Assembly: GCA_036382775.1 (NCBI GenBank) | Contig: DASVHD010000008.1 | Location: 1 to 45,398 of the forward strand | DNA from: a bacterium | GTDB lineage: Bacteria; Hydrothermota; Tepidihabitantia; SM23-42; JAOAFX01 | DNA length: 45,398 bases | Direction: 5' to 3' | Shown here: positions 31,848 through 40,660 of the stretch, piece after piece | Position numbering within the stretch: position 1 is the stretch's first letter | Layout of the letters: the number at the start of each line of letters is the position of its first letter | Notes under the pieces: generated by a model | The model's database searches: none | The model's input: only the letters and a program-made list of their open reading frames with translations | What the model was told of the DNA's origin: nothing | Translations under genes and position numbers: made by a program

Positions 31848-34037
31848 TCTTTATGGTTCCTCTGTTTCGTTACGTCACTGAGTTTATGCATAATCCCGAA
31901 TCTGCTTTATGCTCGCGATTCCTTGAATGTCCGGTGGGCTGGCGGCTGGCCCGTCGGTTGCGCCGATAACGTGGAACTCGGCGTCATTAACAATCATAAA
32001 TACTGTTTTCTGACTTCGGGCGCTTCGATTATCATCATGAACATAGATAACGCCCAGAATCCGTGTGAAATCGCCCGCATCAACGGTCAGAATGACCGGC
32101 CTAAATCTTTTTTCAGCAATAATTACCTGTATGTCGCTTCCGAAGAACGGCTGATGATCTATGATGTTAGCAATCCTCAATCACCACAATTCACCGGCGA
32201 TTACTGGGGCACCTACGCGGTATGGGGCGTTTGGGTCAAAAACCGTTATGCCTATGTCATCGATGGTCCCATCTTGCGCATTGTTGATGTCGCCAATCCC
32301 ACGGCTCCCTATCAGGTAAACAGTTGCAGCACAGCCACAACATCTTATTTCAATTGCCTTGCCGGAAAAGATGATTACATCTATTGCACGGGCTTTGGCG
32401 GCACCATGTATGTCATCAACGTCCAAAACCCGGAGCAGCCGTTTGTTTGCTATGAATTGATAGTCGGCCAGTGTTTTAGTATAACGATTTATGGCAACTA
32501 CTTATATATCCCCAACTACTTTAATGACCTCACCGATATCTACGATATCTCCCTATCCTGGCTTCCCACTCATGTTGGTCATATCCTTGAGGGTGTCGGT
32601 GCTTCTGTAGCGGTCAATGGTAATTATTTATATCGGACTTTTGCCAATCCGGCGTTATATAGGATATACTTGGGCGTTTACGATATATCCAACCCGGCAT
32701 CGCCCGTAAGAACCGATAGCGTGCTCCTGCCCGGATATGGATATTATTACAGCAGCGCTGGTATCGCCGGTAAGGGTGGTTATGTTTACATGGCGCAGGT
32801 ACTGGGTGGTTTCAGGATTTTTGATGTGTATGATCCTCAGGATGTTTATGAAATCAGTCATTATCAAACCTCTGGTTGTAACGGCAGTCTGTTTGTTAAA
32901 GGTAATTACGCCTATCTGGGCGAATATTCGGGGATCCAGAAATTTCTGTCCATTGTGGATGTGTCCGATCCCCAGAACTGCGCTGAGATCGGCCGGCTGG
33001 CTTTTAATACCGATATCCGGCATATCTGGGTACAGGGCAACTACGCGTATGTAACCGACGATTCCGGCGCCATGCATATCGTCGATGTCAGCGCACCGGC
33101 AAATCCAATCAGAGTGGGTTATTATTTATTTCCGAGTTATTGGGGTGCTCGAGGGATTTTTGTAAAAGATACTTTTGCATATGTTTCGTTTTTCGATCCC
33201 CAAGTGGGCATACGGGTAATCAATGTATCAGATCCAACAAATCCATACGAAATTGGTTTTTGTGATTCCACCGAATCAAGCTATAAAATAATTGGTTGTG
33301 ATAATTATCTTTACGTATCCGGTTATAGTTATTATCATGGCGCACAACTTTGGATCATTAATATTAATGATCCGCATATGCCATTTATTTGCAGTTATGA
33401 AGGTGCTTGCGATGGTAATTTATGGTTGAGTAATGACCGCGTGTACATAGCAAGTTGGAATGATTCATTATATATAGTCGATGTCAGCAATCCAGCAGAT
33501 CCACATCTCATTGGATATTATCCTTATAATGCCGATGACGTATTTTCAGAAGACAATTTGGTTTACTTAAGCCGCTCGGGTTATCAATTAGCGCGAGTCA
33601 TCGATTGTTCCGATCCCTATAATCCAACTGAAACCGGCCATTATTTTTGTCCGACAATGGAAGGAGTATACTGGGCCTTACGTTTATTCTACGCTAACGG
33701 CTATATTTATGTCTCCCAATGGCATCTTGGACTGCATATTTACAAATATTACGGTGTGAGTGTTGAGGAAACGCAGAGTATCTCTGTAATTCCGAACCTC
33801 GCTGTCAAAAATACAAAAGCATTTTTTGAATTTACTTACTGTCTATCTAAGGATTCGCCGGTAGAAATATCCGTGATCGATGTCGCGGGAAGAGTTGTTT
33901 CCAAACGACAATTTAATCGCTCAAAAGGCTCGCATTCTGAAAGAATCCATAAAGAATCGTTGGCCTCCGGTGTCTATTTTTTGCAGGTCGAGTCTCTTGA
34001 CTGGAAATCCGCATTCAAATTTGTCGTCATAAAGTGA
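31791..34037 (+). CDS. Secreted LVIVD-repeat protein with C-terminal sorting domain
   Basis: 748 residues from ATG at 31791, chosen because AAGGAG lies 7 bp upstream; a longer frame from 31620 would sit inside the previous gene. Long charged n-region, then signal helix about 21-41 (LWFLCFVTSLSLCIIPNLLYA). The body is about a dozen LVIVD-type beta-propeller repeats (YAYVIDGPILRIVDVANPTAP, split here as YAYVIDGPILR and IVDVANP; LYIVDVSNPADPHLIGYY). Last 80 residues: sorting domain ending GVYFLQVES ... FKFVVIK. Base composition falls sharply in AT-rich direction after about 33115 within the same frame. Probably displayed or released at the surface with the 28520 protein. Confidence 0.87.
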   Translation: MGLFDRISRNQKKAIKQPHSLWFLCFVTSLSLCIIPNLLYARDSLNVRWAGGWPVGCADNVELGVINNHKYCFLTSGASIIIMNIDNAQNPCEIARINGQNDRPKSFFSNNYLYVASEERLMIYDVSNPQSPQFTGDYWGTYAVWGVWVKNRYAYVIDGPILRIVDVANPTAPYQVNSCSTATTSYFNCLAGKDDYIYCTGFGGTMYVINVQNPEQPFVCYELIVGQCFSITIYGNYLYIPNYFNDLTDIYDISLSWLPTHVGHILEGVGASVAVNGNYLYRTFANPALYRIYLGVYDISNPASPVRTDSVLLPGYGYYYSSAGIAGKGGYVYMAQVLGGFRIFDVYDPQDVYEISHYQTSGCNGSLFVKGNYAYLGEYSGIQKFLSIVDVSDPQNCAEIGRLAFNTDIRHIWVQGNYAYVTDDSGAMHIVDVSAPANPIRVGYYLFPSYWGARGIFVKDTFAYVSFFDPQVGIRVINVSDPTNPYEIGFCDSTESSYKIIGCDNYLYVSGYSYYHGAQLWIININDPHMPFICSYEGACDGNLWLSNDRVYIASWNDSLYIVDVSNPADPHLIGYYPYNADDVFSEDNLVYLSRSGYQLARVIDCSDPYNPTETGHYFCPTMEGVYWALRLFYANGYIYVSQWHLGLHIYKYYGVSVEETQSISVIPNLAVKNTKAFFEFTYCLSKDSPVEISVIDVAGRVVSKRQFNRSKGSHSERIHKESLASGVYFLQVESLDWKSAFKFVVIK

Positions 34038-34131
34038 TACCAGTAAAGAGAAAACCTCTGCAAGGCATGTAATTACTCAGCTTAGTAGTCTTAGCTTAAA
34101 AATCAATTGATCATATACGGCAGACACACTT

Positions 34132-34160
34132 TACTGGGTTGACCCAGTTAGAGATCCACA
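34132..34160. repeat. Dispersed TTGACCC-GTTAGA-ATCCACA repeat
   Basis: ACTGGGTTGACCCAGT is a palindrome with a TTGA loop, followed by TAGAGATCCACA. The same wording, GACCCCATTAGAAATCCACA, occurs at 6036-6055. Related units CTAACGGGGTTGAACCCG and TTCTAACGGGGTTGAC are at 34261 and 34372. Confidence 0.6.
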
Positions 34161-34260
34161 CCACAACCAATAATATACACTCGTATGTAAAATCATCATG
34201 CTGTAACCATCGGATTACCATCAACATTAGCGACGGAAGAGCCAAAGGCACTTCCTATCG

Positions 34261-34282
34261 CTAACGGGGTTGAACCCGTTAG
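34261..34282. repeat. CTAACGGG-N6-CCCGTTAG palindrome
   Basis: A perfect 8-bp inverted repeat around GTTGAA, same family as 34132-34160. The 500-bp gap 34038-34539 contains no sizeable gene; it holds these repeats, a promoter and a short leader ORF. Confidence 0.6.
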
Positions 34283-34381
34283 AAGCAATTCCCGCAGGAT
34301 ATAGAATCGGATCGACATTGCTCGGACAACCGTAAATATATAGGAGTCGTCATAAGCGTTATGCAGTTACTTCTAACGGGG

Positions 34382-34409
34382 TTGACATTCTAAAAATATA
34401 GTGTATAAT
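34382..34409 (+). promoter_or_regulatory. Promoter of the secreted protein at 34540
   Basis: -35 TTGACA (34382-34387), 16-bp spacer, -10 TATAAT (34404-34409). The -35 is formed by the end of a TTCTAACGGGGTTGAC repeat unit. The predicted leader is about 124 nt. Confidence 0.8.
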
Positions 34410-34482
34410 ATGATAATAATCGCTGTTGTCTCATATTATCATTTAGACATAGGAAAACCAGGGGAAGGAGGAAAAACAAAAA

Positions 34483-34527
34483 ATGAACGAGGTCGTGATT
34501 AGTATGCAAGAAATGACAAAAAAATAA
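34483..34527 (+). CDS. Possible 14-residue leader peptide
   Basis: MNEVVISMQEMTKK, preceded by AAGGAGG 11 bp upstream and ending at TAA just before the ribosome binding site (AAGGAG) of the main gene at 34540. The spacing would let translation of the short frame affect the main start. No stalling motif is evident and it may be fortuitous. Confidence 0.3.
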   Translation: MNEVVISMQEMTKK

Positions 34528-34539
34528 AAAGGAGATAAA

Positions 34540-35739
34540 ATGAAAAAATATGCAGTACTGTGCAGTATTATTCTTTGCGCGACGGTCCTCTGGGCCACGG
34601 TGCCGGATGCCGACGTGATCAACCCGCTGCAGGATGTAGTGCAGAAAACGCCGGTGAGCAACGAAACTTACAAACCGGCCGGGACCCGCGCTCCGGGCGA
34701 CGTGATATATGAACTCGACGTGCAGCTAATATGTAATGACAATCAGCTGCTGGGGATCGAATGGGATGGCGAGTGCTTCTATATTACCGGTGGAGCGACC
34801 GCCACCGATCCCAATAAAGTCTACGTCGTGGACACTCTGGGCACGCTCATCCATACTTATGACCAGCCTGGTTATTCCACGGGCTGGGGCTGGCGTGATC
34901 TGGCCTGGGACGGCGTGAATGGTCCGGGCGGTGGTGTCATGGATACGCTGTACGGCAGCGTGGACGGAAATGTCGCCAAGTTCAGTCTTGATGGCGCTGC
35001 GCTTACCTATTACGGCGGTTTTGCCGGACCGCAGAACCCGAATCGCGCCCTGGGATACGACAATGATCAGGAAGTATTCTTCACCGCCAATTTTGCTAGC
35101 GACTGCTATATGTTCAACAAGACCTCCTCGAATCTCATGAACGTAGCGAACACGCTGAACATGTACGGCTGCGCTTATGATTCAGATTCGAACTGGGTCT
35201 GGTGGCACAGTCAGGATCCGGCCGGAGGAACATTCGCCGACCAGCTTACCCAGATGGATCCCGCAACCATGGCATTCACCGGCCTTACCTATGCCCCGTC
35301 CAACTTCACGTTGATCACTGCGGGCATCGCCGGCGGTCTGTGTTATGGTTCCAACTTCCGAAATTCCGACGTGCTGTTTCTGCTGGTTCAGGGAACGCCG
35401 GATGACATCGTTGCGGCAGTCTATCTCAGGGATCATGGCGTGCCGGGTGTCGAGGAAGGACAGAAGCAGGTTGCCGGCGAGTTCGGTTTTGTTAACGCCG
35501 CCACTATGCTTAGCAGAGGCAACCGCGTCATATCATACCAGTTGCCGTCTGCCAGTCCAGTATCATTGACGGTTTATGATATTGCAGGTTCACGCGTAGC
35601 GACGCTGGTCGAATCGCACCAGCAAACGGGTTTGAACACCGCGACCTGGAACACAAGCAACCTGACGCCGGGCGTTTATTTTCTCCGCCTGTCAGCTAAC
35701 GGCAAAAGCGAATCAGCGAAGGTCATAATCGGCAGGTAA
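34540..35739 (+). CDS. Secreted protein with C-terminal sorting domain
   Basis: 399 residues, AAGGAG before ATG. Signal peptide MKKYAVLCSIILCATVLWA, cleavage before TVP. The middle (about 55-300) has propeller-like strands (LLGIEWDGECFYITGG, KVYVVDTLGTLIHTY, AKFSLDGAALTYYGG, FTANFASDCYMF) without recognisable catalytic residues. The last 80 residues are a type IX-like sorting domain (YQLPSASPVSLTVYDIAG ... LTPGVYFLRLSANGKSESAK). A terminator follows. Role unknown; surface location inferred. Confidence 0.85.
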   Translation: MKKYAVLCSIILCATVLWATVPDADVINPLQDVVQKTPVSNETYKPAGTRAPGDVIYELDVQLICNDNQLLGIEWDGECFYITGGATATDPNKVYVVDTLGTLIHTYDQPGYSTGWGWRDLAWDGVNGPGGGVMDTLYGSVDGNVAKFSLDGAALTYYGGFAGPQNPNRALGYDNDQEVFFTANFASDCYMFNKTSSNLMNVANTLNMYGCAYDSDSNWVWWHSQDPAGGTFADQLTQMDPATMAFTGLTYAPSNFTLITAGIAGGLCYGSNFRNSDVLFLLVQGTPDDIVAAVYLRDHGVPGVEEGQKQVAGEFGFVNAATMLSRGNRVISYQLPSASPVSLTVYDIAGSRVATLVESHQQTGLNTATWNTSNLTPGVYFLRLSANGKSESAKVIIGR

Positions 35740-35765
35740 TAAGCAAAGCGAATACCGGAAACAAA

Positions 35766-35798
35766 CCAGCCCCGCGATGCATGCGGGGCTGGTCATTT
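35766..35798 (+). terminator. Rho-independent terminator, bidirectional
   Basis: A perfect 10-bp stem CCAGCCCCGC/GCGGGGCTGG with a 7-nt loop, followed by TCATTTTTT on the plus strand and TTTGTTT on the minus strand. Serves the gene ending at 35739 and probably the cheW ending at 35831. Confidence 0.9.
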
Positions 35799-35830
35799 TT
35801 TAAAGCTTAAAGCTGCTTCTGCTGCCGCCT

Positions 35831-36262
35831 TTACTGTTTCAATAATTTGCGGATCGACGTTAGACGCGAGCCGGTCATGAGCTTCTTGAACGACAGGACC
35901 TGCAAAAACGAGCCGTTATCCCTGACCACGCCGCGGAAATAATCCTTAACCCTCACGATCTCCGGGAAAGGCATGAGCTGCTCGGTATTTATTATGCCAT
36001 GCACCCGGGTGACTTTAAAACCGATACTACTGCCTTCGATGTTGGCGATTATTACCTCGAAAACGCTGTCCGCGCTGATACCCAGGAACGCGGGCAGGTC
36101 GTATAAATACACTTTTTCGTCGCGCAGGTTGAAATATCCCATAATATATTTGGCACCGGTCTCCTGCTTCTCTATGGCCTTGGGCCTGACGATCTCCTTG
36201 ACCTCGTCGATCGGCGTCGCTAATCCGATCCCGCCCACCGTATATTTAAGAAGATATTTCAC
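35831..36262 (-). CDS. CheW-like adaptor 2
   Basis: 143 residues forming one CheW domain: [61 protein letters not shown]. It normally links a methyl-accepting receptor to the CheA kinase. Divergent: the usual NLRG segment reads NLRDE. The start overlaps the receptor stop (ATGA), so it is the last gene of the four-gene operon. No CheA or CheY is within view. Confidence 0.88.
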   Translation of the reverse strand: MKYLLKYTVGGIGLATPIDEVKEIVRPKAIEKQETGAKYIMGYFNLRDEKVYLYDLPAFLGISADSVFEVIIANIEGSSIGFKVTRVHGIINTEQLMPFPEIVRVKDYFRGVVRDNGSFLQVLSFKKLMTGSRLTSIRKLLKQ

Positions 36263-37839
36263 TTGTCCTGTTCCTTCTTTTGCTTGACAAGCCCTTCCAG
36301 CTTGGTCACGACCGATGCCAGCACCTGCGCGGTCGAAGTGAACTCCTCCATGGACGCGGTTTGCTGCTCGACCGCCGCCGACACCTGCTCCGATGCCGCG
36401 GCCGTATCACCGGCGACCTGGGCCACCTGTTCCACCTGTTTCACGAGCTCTTTAGTATTCGCAGCCTGATTGGAAGCTGCTTCATTGATACGCATGATCA
36501 TGTCTGTCACAAGTTCGACCGCTTTTGAAATACCCGTAAACTCCTCTTCGGTCTGCGTCGCCAGGTCATTGGCATCGGTGATCTTATCGCGTTCCAGATC
36601 CAGGAGGTTATTTAGCTCCTGCGATGACTTATTGATCTCCGAGATCAGGTTCTCCACGGTCGATGACGACCGCTGGGTCTCGTTGGCAAGATTCCTGATC
36701 TCATCGGCGACCACGGCAAACCCTCTACCCTGTTCGCCTACGCGCGCTGCTTCGATCGCTGCGTTAAGCGCCAGCAGGTCCGTCTGTTCGGCAATACTGC
36801 CGATGATATCCAGCACCTTTTTGATCTCCGTGGCCTGGTCCCGGAGTTCGGTCATTTTCTTCTCAATGGATTTTGTCTGGTCGAATATTTCTTTCAAGTT
36901 CTTCGCGACCTTGGTCGAGAAACCCATGCCCTGCTTGGCCGAATCGGTCGTCCGGCGCGACGAAACCGAAGCCATCTTCACCTGCGATGATATCGATGTC
37001 GTCAGATTGTTCAGTTCTTCGATGGCGTGCGCGATGGCGGTTATGGATTCAGATTGTTCCTGCGCGCCCTTGGCGATATGCTGGATCGTGGACGAAACTT
37101 CCTCCAGCGACGCGTTCATTTCTTCGGAGGCGGATGAAAGGTCCTCGGACGAAGTCTTGATGTTACCGCCCAGGGTACCGATCTCATGGTACGAACCCTT
37201 GACGTCGGTCAGGGCTTTCTTTAAGTTGGTGAAAAAGTCGCGGACGAGCGATGTATGCACCGCCGGCCAATCCTTGGGATCTGTCCCCTTGGCAACGGCA
37301 TCGTTCAGTAATCTGAGCGACTTTTTGAGCGGCATCGCGATCATCATCCCGGCAACGAACGATACCACGAGCATGCCCACCACGGTGATGACGGCCTCAT
37401 TGATCTTGAGGGGAATATACGCGATAGCGCAATAGGCGCACAATGAGAAAAAGGTCAAAGCCAGTTCTACCGGCAGGTCAAATCCCTTGTCCGTATCTAC
37501 CGTGAAAACCAGATGTTTTAAATGGTAAATGATGACGGCAACCAGCACGCCGACCAGGAAGCCGTATAGGAACAACCAGGCAAGACTTCCGGTAAGGACG
37601 CCGACCAGGACGCCGGCCGCGACCGTCGCAAAGAGCGTGCTGAAAAAAATGATCGATAAAAATACAGGCAGGGTATCCCCCTGGCCGAGAAACACATTAT
37701 AAAACAGTACGAGGAACAGCGTGACACCATAATAAACATAGAACTTACCGTCCAATGCCATCGATCTTGTCATTACCAGCAGCAGCAGGACCTCTAAAAT
37801 AAAGCTGAGCACTGCGCAGATGATTTTTTCCCTTTTCAT
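36259..37839 (-). CDS. Methyl-accepting chemotaxis-type protein with multi-TM membrane sensor
   Basis: 526 residues from ATG at 37839, with AGGAGG 7 bp upstream; a TTG at 37857 is inside cheW 1. Residues 1 to about 190 contain six to eight hydrophobic helices ([52 protein letters not shown]) and no periplasmic ligand domain. Residues about 200-526 are the cytoplasmic coiled-coil signalling domain; the CheA/CheW-binding tip is at about 349-372 ([20 protein letters not shown], then [15 protein letters not shown]). It ends [14 protein letters not shown] with no CheR-type pentapeptide. The stimulus is probably sensed within the membrane (inference). Confidence 0.92.
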   Translation of the reverse strand: MKREKIICAVLSFILEVLLLLVMTRSMALDGKFYVYYGVTLFLVLFYNVFLGQGDTLPVFLSIIFFSTLFATVAAGVLVGVLTGSLAWLFLYGFLVGVLVAVIIYHLKHLVFTVDTDKGFDLPVELALTFFSLCAYCAIAYIPLKINEAVITVVGMLVVSFVAGMMIAMPLKKSLRLLNDAVAKGTDPKDWPAVHTSLVRDFFTNLKKALTDVKGSYHEIGTLGGNIKTSSEDLSSASEEMNASLEEVSSTIQHIAKGAQEQSESITAIAHAIEELNNLTTSISSQVKMASVSSRRTTDSAKQGMGFSTKVAKNLKEIFDQTKSIEKKMTELRDQATEIKKVLDIIGSIAEQTDLLALNAAIEAARVGEQGRGFAVVADEIRNLANETQRSSSTVENLISEINKSSQELNNLLDLERDKITDANDLATQTEEEFTGISKAVELVTDMIMRINEAASNQAANTKELVKQVEQVAQVAGDTAAASEQVSAAVEQQTASMEEFTSTAQVLASVVTKLEGLVKQKKEQDK

Positions 37840-37853
37840 GTCACGTCCTCCTC

Positions 37854-38546
37854 TCAACCCCCCGGCGCATCAATTTTGCCCGCGCTTTCCGCGTGCTGAG
37901 TGTCTTCGGGAGGTTCCCACTTCGTCAGCACTTCCAGGGCTTGTCCCGGTTTGAGCAACCCGATGAAGCGGTCGTTCATCCAGAAAACCGCCTCCAGGAA
38001 TCGCGCTTCGTCCTTGGTGAAGCAATCGGGTAGAGGATAGAACTTACCCTGTGCGGCATTGACGATCTCCACCTCGGAATCGATCAGAAAACCGATCTTT
38101 GTCGATCCAAAAAGCATGATCAGGCAGACGTTGATACTATCCGGTGCCTGCTGTGCACCCATCAATTTCTTAAGGTCTACAACGGGGACTGATTCGCCGC
38201 GAAGGTTAGTGACGCCGCTGAATATTTCAGGCAGATGCGGGACCGCGACCACATCGAAACTATGCAGGATCTCCAGGGTCGCGTCCAGGTCCACGGCATA
38301 CCATTCCTTCCCGACGGTGAATACCGCGAAACTGCGCTCCGAGAAATCTTTTACCCGTACTTCCCGTTCCAGGACCGCGATCGATTCCTGCATCGGCACC
38401 GGTCGGTCTGCGGTGTTCGAGTCTACCGGCGGCGTTACCGGGGGCGGTGTTTCCTTGTCGCCTTTATCAGTACCAGTATCCGGCAATTGTTTTTTGCCCG
38501 GTTCTTTTTCTTCTGGTTTATAAAACTGCCGGTACCGCAAAGTCAT
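37854..38546 (-). CDS. CheW-like adaptor 1 with proline-rich N-terminal extension
   Basis: 230 residues. Residues 1-70 are a charged, Pro/Thr-rich linker ([20 protein letters not shown]). Residues about 72-215 are a CheW domain ([54 protein letters not shown]). The canonical NLRG motif is intact. The ATG overlaps the AAA+ ATPase stop by one base (TGATG), and the receptor gene starts 14 bp after its stop. The extension is unusual and could bind the ATPase or receptor (inference). Confidence 0.9.
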   Translation of the reverse strand: MTLRYRQFYKPEEKEPGKKQLPDTGTDKGDKETPPPVTPPVDSNTADRPVPMQESIAVLEREVRVKDFSERSFAVFTVGKEWYAVDLDATLEILHSFDVVAVPHLPEIFSGVTNLRGESVPVVDLKKLMGAQQAPDSINVCLIMLFGSTKIGFLIDSEVEIVNAAQGKFYPLPDCFTKDEARFLEAVFWMNDRFIGLLKPGQALEVLTKWEPPEDTQHAESAGKIDAPGG

Positions 38547-39355
38547 CAGTCACCGATATCCTTATAAACTTCCTCAACCACTTCCTCGTCAACAATGGTC
38601 TTGTTCATCATGCAGCCGGCATACATCGAATTGGTGGCGATCGTATTGATCAGCCGCGGGATCCCGCGGGAATACGAAAACACCAGCTTCAATGCCGGTT
38701 TGGAGAAAATCTCGCGTTTGGCCAAGGCGATGGACAAGCGGTGTTTAATATATGCGACCGTTTCTTGTTCGTTCAATCCTTTAAGATGATAACGAATATT
38801 GATACGCTGGTTCAACTGTTCGATGTCCTTGATCCGTTTTTTCAGTTCCGGTTGGCCGAAAAGCACGATCTGCAGCATTTTTTTCTTGGCATCCTCGAAA
38901 TTAAGCAGTAATCGTATCTCTTCGAGGACTTTGGTCGGCATCGCCTGTGCTTCGTCGATCAACAGGACCGGCATGATCCCGGCCTGGTTCTTCTCAACGA
39001 GCAGTCCGGATAATGCAAGTAGCAGCCGGCTGCGGTAGCGCGGCACATTTTCGACCCCGAATCCGGATGCCATCGCAGCCAGGAGCTGATTAGGCGACAG
39101 CGTGGGGTTGATCAACCGCAGGGTCAGAAATCGCGTCTTGGGCAGCTTTTCAAGGAGCGCATGGACGAGAATTGTCTTGCCGCAGCCGATCTCGCCGACG
39201 ATCATCGTTATTCCGCCGCGAACCTCCTCAAGATTATAAAGAACCCGGCCCATGGCTTCGACGAAATCGTCCGATTCAAAGATATATTTTGTGTCCGGTG
39301 TGTTTAGAAATGGTTTTTCGATAACGCCCCAGTATTCTTCGACGTTCACGCTCAT
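38546..39355 (-). CDS. ExeA/GspA-like AAA+ ATPase
   Basis: 269 residues. N-terminal YWGVIEKPFLNTPDTKYIF is the ExeA-family lead (family YGL.E.PF...PDP). Walker A GEIGCGKT at 54-61, Walker B VLLIDEAQ at 130-137, sensor-1 region LFGQPEL at 165-171, arginine-bearing RINIRYHLKGLNEQE, and the C-terminal GIPRLINTIATNSM. Relatives act in type II secretion (ExeA/GspA), MSHA pili and transposition (TniB/TnsC). No peptidoglycan-binding domain, secretion gene or transposase is adjacent; instead it heads an operon with two cheW genes and a receptor. The start lies 5 bp after a -10 box, so the message is probably leaderless. Confidence 0.92.
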   Translation of the reverse strand: MSVNVEEYWGVIEKPFLNTPDTKYIFESDDFVEAMGRVLYNLEEVRGGITMIVGEIGCGKTILVHALLEKLPKTRFLTLRLINPTLSPNQLLAAMASGFGVENVPRYRSRLLLALSGLLVEKNQAGIMPVLLIDEAQAMPTKVLEEIRLLLNFEDAKKKMLQIVLFGQPELKKRIKDIEQLNQRINIRYHLKGLNEQETVAYIKHRLSIALAKREIFSKPALKLVFSYSRGIPRLINTIATNSMYAGCMMNKTIVDEEVVEEVYKDIGD

Positions 39356-39360
39356 GTTGA

Positions 39361-39388
39361 ATTATCTATATTTTAATGAACTTGTCAA
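39361..39388 (-). promoter_or_regulatory. Promoter of the ATPase-CheW-MCP-CheW operon, leaderless
   Basis: Minus strand -35 TTGACA (39388-39383), 16-bp spacer, -10 GATAAT (39366-39361). Five bases (TCAAC) separate it from the ATG at 39355. Confidence 0.75.
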
Positions 39389-39397
39389 CATGCCATA

Positions 39398-39425
39398 TTG
39401 ACAGATTATAAAAAATTAGTATATT
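39398..39425 (+). promoter_or_regulatory. Promoter of the secreted protein at 39445
   Basis: -35 TTGACA (39398-39403), 16-bp spacer, -10 TATATT (39420-39425). Its -35 is 9 bp from that of the divergent ATPase operon, so a single bound factor could affect both. Confidence 0.75.
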
Positions 39426-39444
39426 ATTAATAAAGGAGAGATAT

Positions 39445-40335
39445 ATGAAAATACAATATTTGTTGATACTATTATTGGCTGTTTCGCTGGCCATGGCTTC
39501 AAGGGGTGATACGTTGATGTACGATGACGGAACTTTTGACGACGGTCTGGGATTTTATACCTCCACCGGCGTCGTCAATCCCGATCCCGAAAGCGCGTAT
39601 GGCTTTGCGGATCATTTCATCCTCAGCTCGTTCGGGCTGGTAAACCAGAAGATCGTAGGGATCATGTTATATTTCAATTTGATCAATGATCCCTCGTATG
39701 ATTTTCGCCTTTATGTCTGGAATAACGAGAGCGGAACCCTGTACCCGATGCACCAGGGGCCCCACCTTTACAGAGATATGAACGCTGTAATGCCAGCTGC
39801 GGAAGTATGGAGTTACTTCGACCTGTCCGACTCCAGCATCGTGTTGCCCGACACTTTCTGGATTGGAATATGCTACAATCACTTTGTTCAAGGTTCGGGT
39901 TCTGATTGGTACCTGGCATTCAATACCATGCTGTTCGATGAACACATGTATCTTAACGACATGGATGATCCGGGAACCGGATGGGTGCCGGCCAGCACAT
40001 GGGGGTATAATTTCGCCTATGGCGTCCGGGTTGTTACCGAGGACATAACCGGCGTCAATGAAAGGTCGGTACTGATGCCCGCGGGAAGAGACATATTCAA
40101 GGCGCCCGCGATCATCCGTGACAAAGCAAACGTTGAATTCACTCTCGCCGTCGAGACCCCGGTCAAGCTAACGGTCCTGGACGTTTCAGGTAAAGTACGC
40201 GAAACACTGATCAGCGAAAGGATGCACGCTGGAACCCACAGCCGGACATTCACGCTGGGGCTTGAATCAGGCATATATTTCTATCGCCTCGAGGCCGGCG
40301 GGCAATATACAAGGAAATTCCTGGTCGTCAAATAA
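39445..40335 (+). CDS. Secreted protein with C-terminal sorting domain
   Basis: 296 residues, AAAGGAG before ATG. Signal peptide MKIQYLLILLLAVSLAMA with cleavage before SRG. Residues 25-200 form a beta-rich domain (LMYDDGTFDDGLGFY; YDFRLYVWNNESGTLYP; VLPDTFWIGICYNHF) seen in many FCB-type secreted proteins, of unknown role. Residues about 215-296 are a type IX-like sorting domain (VETPVKLTVLDVSGK ... LESGIYFYRLEAGGQYTRKF). It is divergent from the ATPase-CheW-receptor operon. Confidence 0.85.
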   Translation: MKIQYLLILLLAVSLAMASRGDTLMYDDGTFDDGLGFYTSTGVVNPDPESAYGFADHFILSSFGLVNQKIVGIMLYFNLINDPSYDFRLYVWNNESGTLYPMHQGPHLYRDMNAVMPAAEVWSYFDLSDSSIVLPDTFWIGICYNHFVQGSGSDWYLAFNTMLFDEHMYLNDMDDPGTGWVPASTWGYNFAYGVRVVTEDITGVNERSVLMPAGRDIFKAPAIIRDKANVEFTLAVETPVKLTVLDVSGKVRETLISERMHAGTHSRTFTLGLESGIYFYRLEAGGQYTRKFLVVK

Positions 40336-40370
40336 ACAAAGGGCGGTCGATAGCTGTCTGCCGATAATAA

Positions 40371-40402
40371 AATGGGCGGTCTGAACGACCGCCCATTTTT
40401 TC
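40371..40402 (+). terminator. Rho-independent terminator
   Basis: An 11-bp stem AATGGGCGGTC/GACCGCCCATT with a TGAAC loop and a T-run. It lies between the convergent genes ending at 40335 and 40409. Confidence 0.9.
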
Positions 40403-40408
40403 CACCTA

Positions 40409-40603
40409 TTATTCTTTCTTTTTCTTTAAGAATTCAAACATCATGAACGCGATCGCGAAGAGAATCATTGTACTTGCCGACCTCAGGTAGGAAAGCGCGC
40501 TCAAACCAAATATCGCCTTATCCAGAAAAAACAGGCGGGCGATAACCGACAACACCAAGCATACTGCAGCTAATACGCCTGCAATGAACGCTAATATTTT
40601 CAT
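40409..40603 (-). CDS. Small two-helix membrane protein
   Basis: 64 residues, with a strong AAGGAGGAG ribosome site. Two hydrophobic helices (ILAFIAGVLAAVCLVLSVIA and STMILFAIAFMMFEFL) joined by RLFFLDKAIFGLSALSYLRSA, then a KKKKE tail. Inner-membrane protein of unknown function; its own promoter and terminator support a real gene. Confidence 0.75.
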   Translation of the reverse strand: MKILAFIAGVLAAVCLVLSVIARLFFLDKAIFGLSALSYLRSASTMILFAIAFMMFEFLKKKKE

Positions 40604-40660
40604 AACTCCTCCTTCTTTCGATTAATAAAATTGCCAAAACAGCATTGAGACAACGTCTAT

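Noticed and set aside
34038..34539. tRNA or structured RNA gene in the 500-bp gap
   Set aside because: The short palindromes belong to a dispersed repeat; no cloverleaf, T-loop consensus or CCA end was found.
36470..37435. 321-codon open frame on the plus strand opposite the methyl-accepting protein gene
   Set aside because: It is a shadow of codon bias in the real gene: Ser/Ala-rich, no ribosome site, and the opposite strand encodes an unmistakable signalling domain.
38546..39355. TniB/TnsC transposition ATPase
   Set aside because: The AAA+ fold is related, but there is no transposase, TniQ or end repeats nearby, and it is coupled to cheW and receptor genes.
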